Positions 36,011 to 45,990 of a stretch of 64,000 nucleotides of DNA are shown here, piece by piece (within the stretch, counting starts at the first letter, position 1; each line of letters begins with the position of its first letter). The notes under the pieces were generated by a model. The model was not told where the DNA came from, made no database searches, and worked only from the letters and a program-made list of their open reading frames with translations. The position numbers and the translations under genes were made by a program. The stretch comes from Onchidella celtica (taxonomy: Eukaryota; Mollusca; Gastropoda; Systellommatophora; Onchidiidae). The stretch is from contig OZ007573.1 in NCBI GenBank assembly GCA_963931925.1, forward strand, positions 41,447,998-41,511,997, read 5' to 3'.

Positions 36011-36561
36011 ACTGAGAGAGTGTGTTAAATGCATAGTATAGCAGTTAATCTCGAGATGTTATGGTTTGGAACAAATATATGTCTGTAGGGATAGATTTGG
36101 TACTGTCGCCACATGGTAAGCTCGCCCTTGGAGATGGGGGGGGGGGGGGGAGGGGGGTGTTCTGTCAAGAGAGCAATGTCAAGTGTGCGCCTTTGAACCG
36201 AAATTAGCGTGCTCTCCATGCATAGACAAATGTGATTTGACTGAGTCACACAGACAGAAATAGATCTGGGTTTCGGAGCTGGGAGAGAAGCTCGGACGAC
36301 ATGAAAGTTTAAGATCTGAACTGGGACATGCCCTTCAATAAACAGAACCTTCACTTTCAAGGGGTCTGAATGAGTATCTTTACTGCAAACGTGTTTTGGG
36401 GTTGGTTTTAAATTGTGACATTTCCATCTTCCAGTCAGTCAGGTCTGGTCTTACGAACGTCCCAAGTTCCACTTTAAAGACACAAGTTTACTGTAGAGTT
36501 TTCAGCTTTGGACGTACATGTAGATGTTTGGTGGGTGTTTCTGTTAGGGTCTCCGGCTGCT
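36011..36561. other. No gene seen
   Basis: Poly-G run at 36138-36158; otherwise unremarkable. Confidence 0.5.
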
Positions 36562-36650
36562 ATATTCTGTCTATTGTCTTGCTTCTTGATAGCACAATAT
36601 GGCCGTTGTTGTATGGACGGGCTTTTCCAGACTTAGTTCAGCTTTGCAAC
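36562..36650 (-). repeat. Family C dispersed repeat, partial copy
   Basis: The minus strand contains CTGGAAAAGCCCGTCCATAC, then GGCCATATTGTGCTATCAAG and AAGCAAGACAATAGACAGAA, matching the left and middle part of the family. Confidence 0.5.
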
Positions 36651-36674
36651 CTTGGTTCTTTAGCATAGTAGTGG

Positions 36675-37982
36675 CCAAGACCCACTATACCAAGACGGTG
36701 CAATTCAAGCACTTCCGTCCGCCGAGCCAGTAGTTTCTAAAAATAGTCCGGCGCGTACAATCGTAAACACAGGCATGCGGTTCGTCGTACGTGTTGATCA
36801 AAATTAACACTTTGCAAGGCTGTTTGCCGTCTTGAAGTTTATGTCTATTATAGTAAATTGGACTTCAGACATACACCTTTGCACTCCTCATACTGTCCCA
36901 ATATTTTTGTGTTTGGACTAATGCATGTGTGCTATGGAGATCATCAGCTGTGTGTGTGTGTGTGTTTGTGTTTGTGGAGAGGGAGGGGCTTAAAACTCTA
37001 ATTGCTAATTCAACTTTCGGTATAACGGCATCGTCTTTTTGTTTGTTTGAGGAAGCCGTAAAATGCCATCGATCAAATACTGATAAACTTTCTCAAAGCT
37101 AAGGAATCCCATACGTACAATCAATAATTATGTGAATGAACTTTTCCACTTGATCATCCCGAATTTCTTTTAAAGGAAGTGTTTTGTTGTTGTTGTTTCT
37201 TTCTTTCTTTCCTTTTTCCTTATTAATCTTCAAGAAATAGAAATTAAATCAGAAATAGTGGCCCAAAACAGAAAATTTCAGGAAAGAAAGTTGGAAAACT
37301 GAAGAAGCTGCAACATGAGTAACACTTTTTCAACGTTCATTATCATCAGAATACTGTGGCTGGATTTTGTTGAGTTTTTGTTGATTTTTTTAATCGCCCA
37401 TCTGGTCATTATTCCTACTTCATTACCCTTTTTCTGCTACCCTGGTTATCTCTACACATTTTCATAAAATTAGAAGATGTGAATTTCCTCTCTGGTCTGA
37501 TGTATGTGAGAACTTCATTCAAAGTTTGTGCTTTATCATTTATTTGCTTTAATCATTTAAATAATGGCCCATCTGGTCTCTTTTCCTACTTCATTCCTCT
37601 TGTTCTGCTATCCTGATTATCCCTACACTTTTTCATAAGATTAGAAGATGTACCTGTACAGTTCCCCTTTGGTTTTATGTATGTAAGAATTTCATTCAAA
37701 GTTTTACAGTTTATACTCATTTATTTGCTTTAATCATTAAATTAATTCTTTGAATAGATGATCTATTGTACAGTTCTTGGTAGTCTATTAACCTCATCTC
37801 ATCCAATGGGACATAATGAAAATATCACAGTTTACTTCATGCCACCATTAAATCTTTGCTAACCGGGCCATGACTGGGCACACCATACGCGCTGGGTCAG
37901 TCTAGCAGACAACGCACGCGGCGGAACTCTTCGCCTTTGTATTTAACGATCGATTGCACCGTCTTGGTATAGTGGGTCTTGG
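36675..37982. mobile_element. 1,308-bp TIR transposon, non-autonomous, 7-bp flanking repeat GTAGTGG
   Basis: The terminal inverted repeats are about 30 bp and essentially perfect: 36675-36704 starts CCAAGACCCACTATACCAAG, and 37953-37982 is its reverse complement. The flanks carry the 7-bp direct repeat GTAGTGG (36668-36674 and 37983-37989). The interior has no ORF above 60 codons and no transposase motif. 37397-37740 is a direct tandem duplication of about 170 bp (GCCCATCTGGTC...TTTATTTGCTTTAATCATT twice). Superfamily not recognised: the 30-bp TIR and 7-bp (or imperfect 8-bp) duplication do not match a type I can name with confidence. Confidence 0.85.
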
Positions 37983-37989
37983 GTAGTGG

Positions 37990-38934
37990 TGGGAATTAGT
38001 GGGAGGTGGGCCGGGGTTGTTGAGGAAAAGATGGTGCGGGGGCATGGGGAGCGGCACGATTTACATTCAATGGATCAATTTGTCATTTGTTGTCAAAGGA
38101 TTATCAGACATTTGAATACTGAAACAGTGAGATTGTGCACTTGAATATCAAACGTTATCAACTGAAACACTGAAGGATTAAGCTAAACAGTGAATTCAAA
38201 AGAACAAACATCTAACAATTTTTGTCTCTGTTCATTGCGTCCACATTAGACGAGCAAAAAGAGTCTTATGGCATGGATTGACGTTAAGTGGAATGGATTT
38301 TCACCCAATGTTTCAAATCCGCCAAATAATGCTGATGTGCAGCGCTGTTAACCATAGAAATATGCGTGTCTTACTACGCTGGTTTGTTCCATATGATTGG
38401 ACAAGAAAAGAGGCAAACGCTGACAAATGCTATATACTAGAACCATTATGACGTCAAGATAATCCGTGACTTTACTGTCTGCTCTTAGGTTTGGCGAATA
38501 TGGAAATTCACTAATGAAGGAAACATCCAGGAATGGTTAATTTTCATCCAGAGTCGCTTGTACTGAAAATATGTTGTTGCTGTTGTTTTTTTTTTTCTTC
38601 GTCATGCAGACAAAATGAAAAGTAGGTCTTTAAAATGTACATATTTAGCTCATGTGTTCTCGAGCCAGCTGTTACTCAATATTTCTGTTTCGACATAAAA
38701 GAAGACGGAGCGATTGTTCGAGTTGTTGTATGAAGTACTGTGTACTAAAACATGTGTTGTTTGGTATATATTATATTACGCACTGTGTGTTTGTTGATTC
38801 GTTAGTACACAATTATGCACTATGTTGCTTCCTTTGTATTCTAAATCGCTGTTTTCTGTTGTTGTTTTTTGACCAGCTTCGAGTTTACTTTCCAGTATGT
38901 TCGTCTGTTTATGTCTTCTCCGACTGTTGACGTC
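37990..38934. other. No gene seen
   Basis: Unremarkable AT-rich sequence. The 92-aa Cys-rich ORF at 38652-38930 has no start context, motif or homology I recognise. Confidence 0.45.
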
Positions 38935-39080
38935 GGTAGCGGACGGTTGGTGAGCGCTTCTGGTCGCGTCTCCTCCTGTACTATCATTCTGTTACATTCT
39001 GTTTATCATTTGGTTTTTCCTAGCACAATGTGATCGTTATTTTTTCGTCGTGAATTCTCCAAATTCGAACTTCAACTTGT
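38935..39080 (-). repeat. Family C dispersed repeat, copy 4
   Basis: Full-length reverse-oriented copy. The minus strand reads AAGTTCGAATTTGGAGAATT, then ACGATCACATTGTGCTAGGA, AACAGAATGATAGTACAGG, AGACGCGACCAGAAGCGCTC and CACCAACCGTCCGC. Confidence 0.7.
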
Positions 39081-40104
39081 CGTCGGTGCGCGTGTGTGTT
39101 TGTTTGTCGGTCCGCTCATTTGTAGCTCCTTCTGTGTGTGATATTCACTTTCCGGTCCACGTAAAGGTCCCACAGTCCTTCAATGAAGAGTGATATAAGT
39201 GGTTTGTGACTCTACTGACAAGACCTTTTATTCAGTTTTTAAGTTTTGACACTTCTCATCATTGCCTTGCCGAGGAACATTCTGGATGTTGTATGGCAAT
39301 AATTTGCCATCTAATGAAATCCCAATTCAATCAAGAAATATCCTTGGATACTCTATTAAAGCAACCAGCTTCAAGACAGTAGGCCACGCCTAGTGTGTCG
39401 TGCTATGGCAAAAGACTGTATACGCCCAAAATGCAGTATTTTGCAGGAGACTCGAGCAACATTAATTGGCTTTGCGTCACCCTTTGTTCTTGGCTGTTGT
39501 TAAGGACACGTAGTATTTACATTATAAACCATTGCTGAACAATGCACACAACTCAGTATTTACTCATTTGGCTTTGTAATTTGGCTACGCGCCCCTCACA
39601 ACATTCTTATTTCTTTGATCAGGTACCATTTTTCCGATGTCCAATAGAAACTATTAGTATTAGTTGCACAGCCGTATAACGGGGTTAGAAAGAAAGTGAT
39701 TGATGTATGGTATTCTATATGTATACAAAATGATGTTAAAAAGTTCATTTGGTCCAGATTAGCATTGAGCACGGCTTTCCTGGCGCGCCGGTGTATTACC
39801 ATCAAAGCCCAACTTGAAGACTGAGACGGTGTATTTATATACATCAGTGGCTCGCACTGCCGACCCCTGAGTATTGTGCACGGCTTCAAGTGTTCTGCCC
39901 GGGTCAGTGGTGAGTGTACACACTGTTGACTGTGACCACGCCCTCCCTGTTGTATGTGTGACTTGGCAGGGTGAGATAACAGTGGCAGAAACAGGACTTG
40001 GTACGCGTAGGATGTTATCTTTGTGTGTTTTTGTGTGTATGCGTATTCTTTCGTGGTTTTTCCAGTTCTACATATTTTTCTTTTTGAATCTTTCTTCTGT
40101 TCTT
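39081..40104. other. No gene seen
   Basis: No recognisable CDS or repeat. Confidence 0.45.
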
Positions 40105-40108
40105 TCTG

Positions 40109-40185
<77 letters not shown>

Positions 40186-40188
40186 ATT

Positions 40189-40245
<57 letters not shown>

Positions 40246-40300
40246 CTATCCATCTGTCTATCTATCTATCTCTCTATCTACCTGTCTTCTTATATGATTA
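40105..40300 (+). repeat. (TCTA)n(TCTG)n microsatellite
   Basis: About 195 bp of tetranucleotide repeats alternating between TCTA and TCTG blocks. It explains the Leu/Ser/Ile/Tyr ORFs of 135-146 codons. Confidence 0.95.
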
Positions 40301-40830
40301 TTACACATATGTAATTAAGTGTTTCTGTTTGTTTGTCCGAGATTTAACCCAATACCTGCCAACATTCTGCATTTGTCAACGTCTCTGTCTAACGTCATCA
40401 GGCCTGAGGGAGAGAGACGTGACCTGTTAGCCTGACCTTGCAGGATATCAGATGCAGATCTCAGTATAACCCACACACCCTTGTATAATAACTTTGTCCC
40501 AAACGACATTTGTATGGTGATCCATTTGATCTTCTGTCAGAATGTGGCAAACAGAATATTTTTAGAACATTTTGTCGATTTGACCTTCCATACTTCAGTG
40601 CACTTAGAATGTAAACACACCTACACGCAAACTATCCAGTTTCGTCAGTTTTTGCAGTAGGTGACATTTTATCCAGACCGAGGATCTCTGTCGTGTTCTT
40701 TATGAAGATCTTTATTCAGATAAATTCATCGGGACTTCATCCTTGGGGTAGAAAAATAGTAAGACCTGAAATCTTTCACAAATATTTATTCAAAGATTGG
40801 AGGAAGTGGGGGGGGGGGGGTAAGCCGAGT
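40301..40830. other. No gene seen
   Basis: Unremarkable, ending in a G-run at 40809-40820. Confidence 0.5.
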
Positions 40831-41075
40831 AAAAAGAGAAAGAGAGAGAGATACGACAAGGAAAGACGAGAGAGAGAGAGAGAGAAAGGGAAGAAAAGCA
40901 GGAGAAAGTGAGAAAAAGAAAGACGAAAGAGAATTACAGAGAGAGAGAGTCGAAAGAGAATTAGAGAGAGTTGGGGGGGGGGGGGAGACGGAGAGAGAGA
41001 GAAAGAGAGAAAAACAGAGAGGGAGAAAATAAAAGAGAGGGAGAGAGAGAAAAAGACAGAGAGGGAGAGAGAACA
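40831..41075 (+). repeat. GA-rich low-complexity tract
   Basis: AGAGAGAG and GAAAGA steps with a poly-G run near 40972-40985. Confidence 0.85.
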
Positions 41076-41774
41076 ATTGATGTATAATTATGCAGATCTA
41101 ATTAATCAACCAGCAGCAGATAGTTATCTCCACCGACTTTGGTGTCTGTCACCCGCTGTTCTCATTTGTCCGACATTATTATCGACATTCATCAGACTTG
41201 ACTGCAACCATTTGACAGTTATTAACCACTGACCTTTAACCCCTAGGCCTATAAGTATCATTATGCTTACGCCGCTGCATATTGATTGACGCCGTTGTAA
41301 TAGATTATGACCTAATTGCTGGATGCATGATAAGATTTGATCTATTGTTTCAGGTCTTTAGTTGAGGAAGTTCCTTGTTCTTGGCATTTTCACCTCAGTT
41401 TTCTTGTTTCTATTTTTTTCTTGTTAATGATTTTGTGTGTTTTTGTGGTAGGAACTAAAATCAGTTCTAAATGATTGCTCACACCCCTTGTTCCATCAGA
41501 CAGTCCGATCCCATAGAAGTGGACGAATACTGTATTTAAAAACAAACAGAGAGCGCTATAGACGATCTTTTTTTGCCATCCGCAATTCGAAGTAGCAGAG
41601 TTTCCTGATGTGGTATGCTGTTGTTAGTTTTTCCTAATGGATTGTTCTTACAGTGTGTGTGTTTGTGTGTGTGTGAGCAATGTTCTTACTTGTTGGTAAT
41701 GTTGTGTGAGCAATGTGCGTGTGTGTGGTGTGCGTTAAAGCCTTGTAGGTCTTAGATATTGTATTTGCTGTTGT
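41076..41774. other. No gene seen
   Basis: GT-rich block 41655-41735; otherwise nothing recognised. Confidence 0.5.
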
Positions 41775-41850
41775 ACTGTTACTGCTGGTCTGACAACAAA
41801 TTTCCTGGAAACAGGATAATAAAGTCATATCTTATCTTATCTTATCTTAT
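41775..41850 (+). mobile_element. Retroposon 3' end with AATAAAG and (CTTAT)n tail
   Basis: GACAACAAATTTCCTGGAAA, then GATAATAAAGTCATATCTTATCTTATCTTAT. This is the kind of 3' terminus seen on Jockey/CR1-like LINEs and their SINE partners. No coding part is attached, so only the tail of a truncated insertion is claimed. Confidence 0.5.
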
Positions 41851-41863
41851 TAGTTGTTTAGCA

Positions 41864-42110
41864 TCTGGCCCGGGCAGCGGCCTCTTGTTCGGTCTGCTCT
41901 TTTCAATTTTCAACCGCCAAGGTATCTCTAACGTGCAGACGTGCCCTCGGAATTTTTCATTCTTATCCGAGAAGACTAGATGCTTGATTCTCAGGGACAG
42001 GAACTTGCCCCCCAAAATTTCAACATGTCTGCACCGACCGGGGATCGAACCCGGTACCTTCGGGATGAGGGGCGAGCACCTTGCCTCTAGACCAACGTGT
42101 CCCTATGTAT
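41864..42110 (-). mobile_element. tRNA-derived SINE, copy 1
   Basis: The minus strand starts with a tRNA-like head: A-box-like TGGTCTAGAGG (complement of 42084-42094), then GGTTCGATCCCCGG as B box (around 42040-42052). A body follows with TCTAGTCTTCTCGGATAAGA, AATTCCGAGGG, GCACGTTAGAGATACC, GAGCAGACCGAA and CGCTGCCCGGGC. The head would form an internal RNA polymerase III promoter. It is not a functional tRNA: it has no acceptor-stem pairing that I can close and is fused to the body. The body is shared with 56205-56545 and 20752-20893. Confidence 0.85.
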
Positions 42111-43018
42111 GTTTTACTGTTTGGCTACCAGCGTACAGAGTTACGTGCAGCATCAAGTCTGGTTTTGTCTCAGCTCTAGTGTGAGACGTGAACTGTGGAG
42201 GTGAACGTGACCTGGCGTACTGGTGAGGCCGAAACGGGTCTGTCTCTCTAGTTCGGGCGCGTCGAAACTTTTTTGAGTCAGCAGGTTGAGAGACAGAGAA
42301 AGGGAGAGAGAAAGAGAAAGAGAGACAGAGAGAGAGAGAGAGACAGAGACCTCACCCACCGAGTCAGAACAGACGCAGAACAAAAATCTTGCTGAACAGG
42401 TCCATTCATCAAGGCGGTTGGGGGGTGGGGGGAGGGGGACAGTCAGGGCTTGTGTGATCGGGAAGGGTGGGGGGGGGGTGATATTCAAAAGGCTGGACCA
42501 TGGTGTGGTACCAAAGGGCAGAAAAGGGGGGGAAATGGCTGTTAAGGAAAGAAGATGACGTATTGCGACGTCAGAACCAGCGATGCTGTTCGTGGAAAGA
42601 ACACGTTGTCGCGGCTTGTCTCTGAGTCCTGAGAGGGTAACATGGAATTGGAAGATGTAAAAGCAACGACCGTAAAAGGCCTAGGGCACTGAGCCAAGTC
42701 TACTTTGCATCGGTTTGGACTCAGACTTCAGCTGACTTTAAATCAACTAACGAGACAGAATTTTTTTCAGTCTCACTAGGCCCAGTGCGAGAGCTCCCAT
42801 TTCATTCTCAAAGCCCATTCCTGGCAGTTAAAACTGTGGAAAACAGAATTGACTAAGGGACTCAGTGCCTTAACAAACACATGAATGATCTTTGTGAAGT
42901 CGTCTTATATCATATAGATATGTACTGTGGCTTCCTGAACTTGGCTCAATGACTGTGAATCACGAAGCAAAAACAATGAATAGTGGACGGCGATAGTTAT
43001 CACAATAATGGCCGTGCA
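42111..43018. other. No gene seen
   Basis: GA-rich tract 42285-42350 and G-runs 42418-42478. The 111-aa Ser/Leu ORF on the minus strand is low complexity. Confidence 0.5.
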
Positions 43019-43112
43019 AATCAAAATATAATAATAATAATAATAATGTATAGCATTTATATAGCGCATATCCATTTAAAATGCTCTATGCGCTTTACAG
43101 AAACAACAAGTC
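43019..43112 (-). mobile_element. LINE/SINE 3' end, GCGCTATATAAATG type
   Basis: The minus strand reads TGTAAAGCGCATAGAGCATT, then GCGCTATATAAATGC and an ATT tail (43029-43048 on the plus strand). It is the same kind of terminus as the LINE at 35545-36010, but without coding sequence. Confidence 0.65.
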
Positions 43113-43599
43113 AACCACAGAGCAGAATGGAGCTGCCTGCGAAGCGCTCAACATACTGCACTGCTTCTTTCTCTCTCCCTGTCTCGCTCACTCTCTCTCT
43201 CTATCTCAGAGCAAATTGTAACGCAGCCTGTTAGGCGCAGTTCAAAACTCACAACAGTTCACAACTCATAGCAGTTATAGATCATACTCAATACTAAAAC
43301 CATGTAACCTGCATTTTAATTTTTTTTTGTTTTTTTCAGCACAGGGCAAGAAAAAAATATGTAGCAGTGAAGGGATTGAGAAATACTGAAATAAATGAAT
43401 CTCAACACAGTTCCAAAATATAACAGTAACATAACTTCAGAAATATTGAAAGACAGTACATAAGCTTTTACAAAAATAGGGATCATATGCTTGAAAACTT
43501 ACCCTCTATACAACAGCTAAACCTGATAATAATTCCATGCAGCTGCAGCCAGTCGAACAGCAAACATTTGCCACCGTAATTCATGAACTCTGGGGTGGG
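43113..43599. other. No gene seen
   Basis: AT-rich, nothing recognised. Confidence 0.5.
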
Positions 43600-44000
43600 G
43601 GGAAGGAGTAGTAGAAGATCCAACACTGTCGAATAGCTGAGGGATGATGCTTTGGGGGAATGGGGGGGGGGGGTTGCAATACAACTGCACTTATTCGTAA
43701 GTCAATATTATATTATTATGAGCAAGGGTGATTCTAAACCTCAAGGGTCGGGGGTTGTGGAATGTGCAGCAATGTCAAATAGCTGAGGGGTGATTTTTTT
43801 AAGGGGGAGATGGGGTGGGGGGGTGGGGGGAGATGTCCAAGACAGATGCCTTCATTCAAGGCTATTGTTACTTGTACGTATGCAACCCCCAAGCATTCAG
43901 TAGTCAACCTTTGCGACGGTGATTGACGGTTAGAGGATGCAGCTACTCAAATAGCGGAGGGTGATAGTTGGGCGGGAAGGGAGGGGGGGTAATTTAATCT
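43600..44000 (+). repeat. Threefold diverged repeat around CAAATAGCTGAGGG plus G-run
   Basis: GTCGAATAGCTGAGGGATGAT (about 43628), GTCAAATAGCTGAGGGGTGAT (about 43773) and ACTCAAATAGCGGAGGGTGAT (about 43946) are each followed by a long G-rich run. A family J terminus (GGCTATTGTTACTTGTACG) lies at about 43860. Confidence 0.55.
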
Positions 44001-44996
44001 TAGTGATCCTTTGTTGTAGGTAAAAAGTCATAAATAGCAAAGTAATTGTTAAAGCAAAGGAAAACGATGTCTAATTTTGACATCGTCAAGTAGAAGGCGC
44101 GGGGGAGGGGGAGTGGCGGACAGATTTAGCGAAGATGTTTACAGTTACTGCATTGAAACATCTTTCCAAACAACGCCAACATCAGCAGAAGCTGGAGAGA
44201 ATGTAGCATCAGGTGTCTTACACAAAAACTCTGTTCAAAACATGGGGCTTGTTTCCCACGCTTGTCTATGGTAACAGCAAGTCATGCATGACTTATTCAG
44301 GGGACGCTACCTCGCAGCAAAACAATAGGACATACAAGAGAGTTATCTGCGCTTGCGTGTACGTGCGTGTGTGTGTGTGTGTGACCTACATCCAGGTGTT
44401 TTATGTCCCCTCCGTCGCTAGAAACGAGACGCCGTTGCCATGGCAGACTAACTACATGACGTCAGCATGTTGGCTACGCGAGGAGACGCGCCAAACTCAC
44501 TAGAGTAGAGGATGCTGTCTAACTGTGACTCACATAAAAGCAACATTTTATCATTTTACGCATGAGTGCATTCGTTATATCTTTGTCTTCAAAAGCCTTT
44601 ATGTCCCTTTAAAGAAACATTGCAGAGCTACTGTTTAGGACGTTCAGAATCATTGCATAGCCTTCAGCGACTTTTTTTGTTTGTTTGTGGGTGTGTTTAT
44701 TTGTTTGTGATAAACTCAAAACTGGGTCAATTCAGTTTAATAATTGAGAGGCGCTTCCAAACTTTGCGATGTCATGCAGATCAATAGCGGAGTAATAAAA
44801 CTTGAAGTCCACATCACGATCAGTTTAGATCAGTGATCCTCAAGGGGGGGGGGAGGGGGGCTTGGCTCCCTGGAGGGGATATTTAAAGTCTCCGGGGGGG
44901 GGGGGGGAGATTTTAGCCAGAGGGCGAATTGGGGACTAGTTTCAGACAGAGGAGGAACTCTTGGATTGGAAAGAATGTACATCGTACATTGCAATA
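44001..44996. other. No gene seen
   Basis: Includes a (GT)n near 44365-44382 and G-runs at 44846-44862 and 44894-44907. CAGTGATCCTCAAG at 44835 resembles an hAT end (see findings). Confidence 0.5.
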
Positions 44997-45241
44997 ATAT
45001 CGTCGATTGTTTTCCATTTTAAACGCTTTATGTGCGAGAAAATGAGAATTGAAACTTTGTAGAGTTGTGTAAAAATCAGAGGACAGCATTACACCACAAA
45101 CACATACCTCGAAAAGTTTTTAACCCATTGGAATGACACTTGTACATAATGAACTTAGGAGTGAGAGAGCCATTTCCATGAGAAAACCACAAAATCCGCA
45201 AAATGTCGCACAGAGCATTATGGCAAATACCCCTACGATAT
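44997..45241 (+). repeat. Family A TIR repeat, copy 3
   Basis: 245 bp with inverted ends ATATCGTCGATTGTTTTCCA and (reverse complement) ATATCGTAGGGGTATTTGCC. The interior matches 17458-17702. MITE-like; target duplication unclear. Confidence 0.75.
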
Positions 45242-45448
45242 ATCAAATGAAATACCAATACAGAAAAGTGTAAAAGTGTACATGAATTAACAGTTCATAA
45301 GAAACTGCTGCTGCAGACTGAATCACGGGTCTGGGACTAAAATGCCGTTCAAGTCTAGTGGTGAAAAACAACAAGAACAAATTCCTATATGACAATTCAA
45401 AATGGGAAGGAACTAGTGAAGTGCGGGTGACTGGTGACCGCTTGTGAG

Positions 45449-45869
45449 CAGCCTCGGATCCACTACGAAGTTAATGAAGTTTAAGCTTCATGGCCTCTAA
45501 TCCCGGAGGGACCCTGAAGAAACTTTTTTTAATGAACGACTTTTGGATGTTGCCCCCGAGACACAGGATATCGAGACGGACCAATTCATCATTTTCCGTC
45601 CGCCCGGCTTGTGCGCGTACCATCCATGTCAACAATGCAATAATTCGCACCACACCCCCTTCATAATTGAGCGAAAAAAGACTACCACCACAGAGCTCTG
45701 TGAGTAGTACTCACCGTGTTTATACGCGCACAAAGCTGTGGACATATAGTGAAAGAAGGAATAGTCCGTCTGGGTATTCTGTGTCTCGGGTTGCCTTATT
45801 GTTGCTGGTTGCGAAGGGGCCCCATAACAGTTCAAGCTTCAGGGTCCCAAAAACGTGGGTTCGCCACTG
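45449..45869 (+). mobile_element. Family D hAT-like MITE, copy 3, split by a family E insertion
   Basis: Left part 45449-45554 and right part 45791-45869 together align with the other family D copies (GGATCCACTACGAAG, then TTAATGAAGTTTAAGCTTCA; TTGCTGGTTGCGAAGGGG; CAGTTCAAGCTTCAGGGTCC). The intervening 236 bp is a family E element with its own 5-bp duplication. The insertion order is therefore clear: D first, E later. Confidence 0.8.
45555..45790. mobile_element. Family E MITE, copy 2, with 5-bp TSD TTGCC
   Basis: 236 bp beginning CCCGAGACACAGGATATCGA. The right end as reverse complement is CCCGAGACACAGAATACCCA. Flanked by TTGCC at 45550-45554 and 45791-45795. Family D copies without the insertion (around 24915 and 32710) represent the empty site. 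The interior matches 16406-16628. Confidence 0.88.
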
Positions 45870-45892
45870 CTGGTAGAGTCTCCCTCTGTCTT

Positions 45893-45990
45893 ACCATTTT
45901 GCTGTATTCTGCCTGACGTCTTGCTTCTCCTCTAGCACAGTGTGACTGTGGTGGAGTGGCGACGTGGGTTTTCCAAACTCAACCACAAAA
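45893..45990 (-). repeat. Family C dispersed repeat, partial copy
   Basis: The minus strand keeps GAGTTTGGAAAACCCACGTC, CACACTGTGCTAGAGGAGAA, GCAAGACG and GCAGAATACAGCAAAATGG. Confidence 0.5.

Noticed and set aside
42036..42100. tRNA-like sequence with A and B boxes (also at 56217-56270)
   Set aside because: It is the head of a SINE, not a stand-alone tRNA gene: it is fused to a SINE body shared by three copies and has no closing acceptor stem that I can find.
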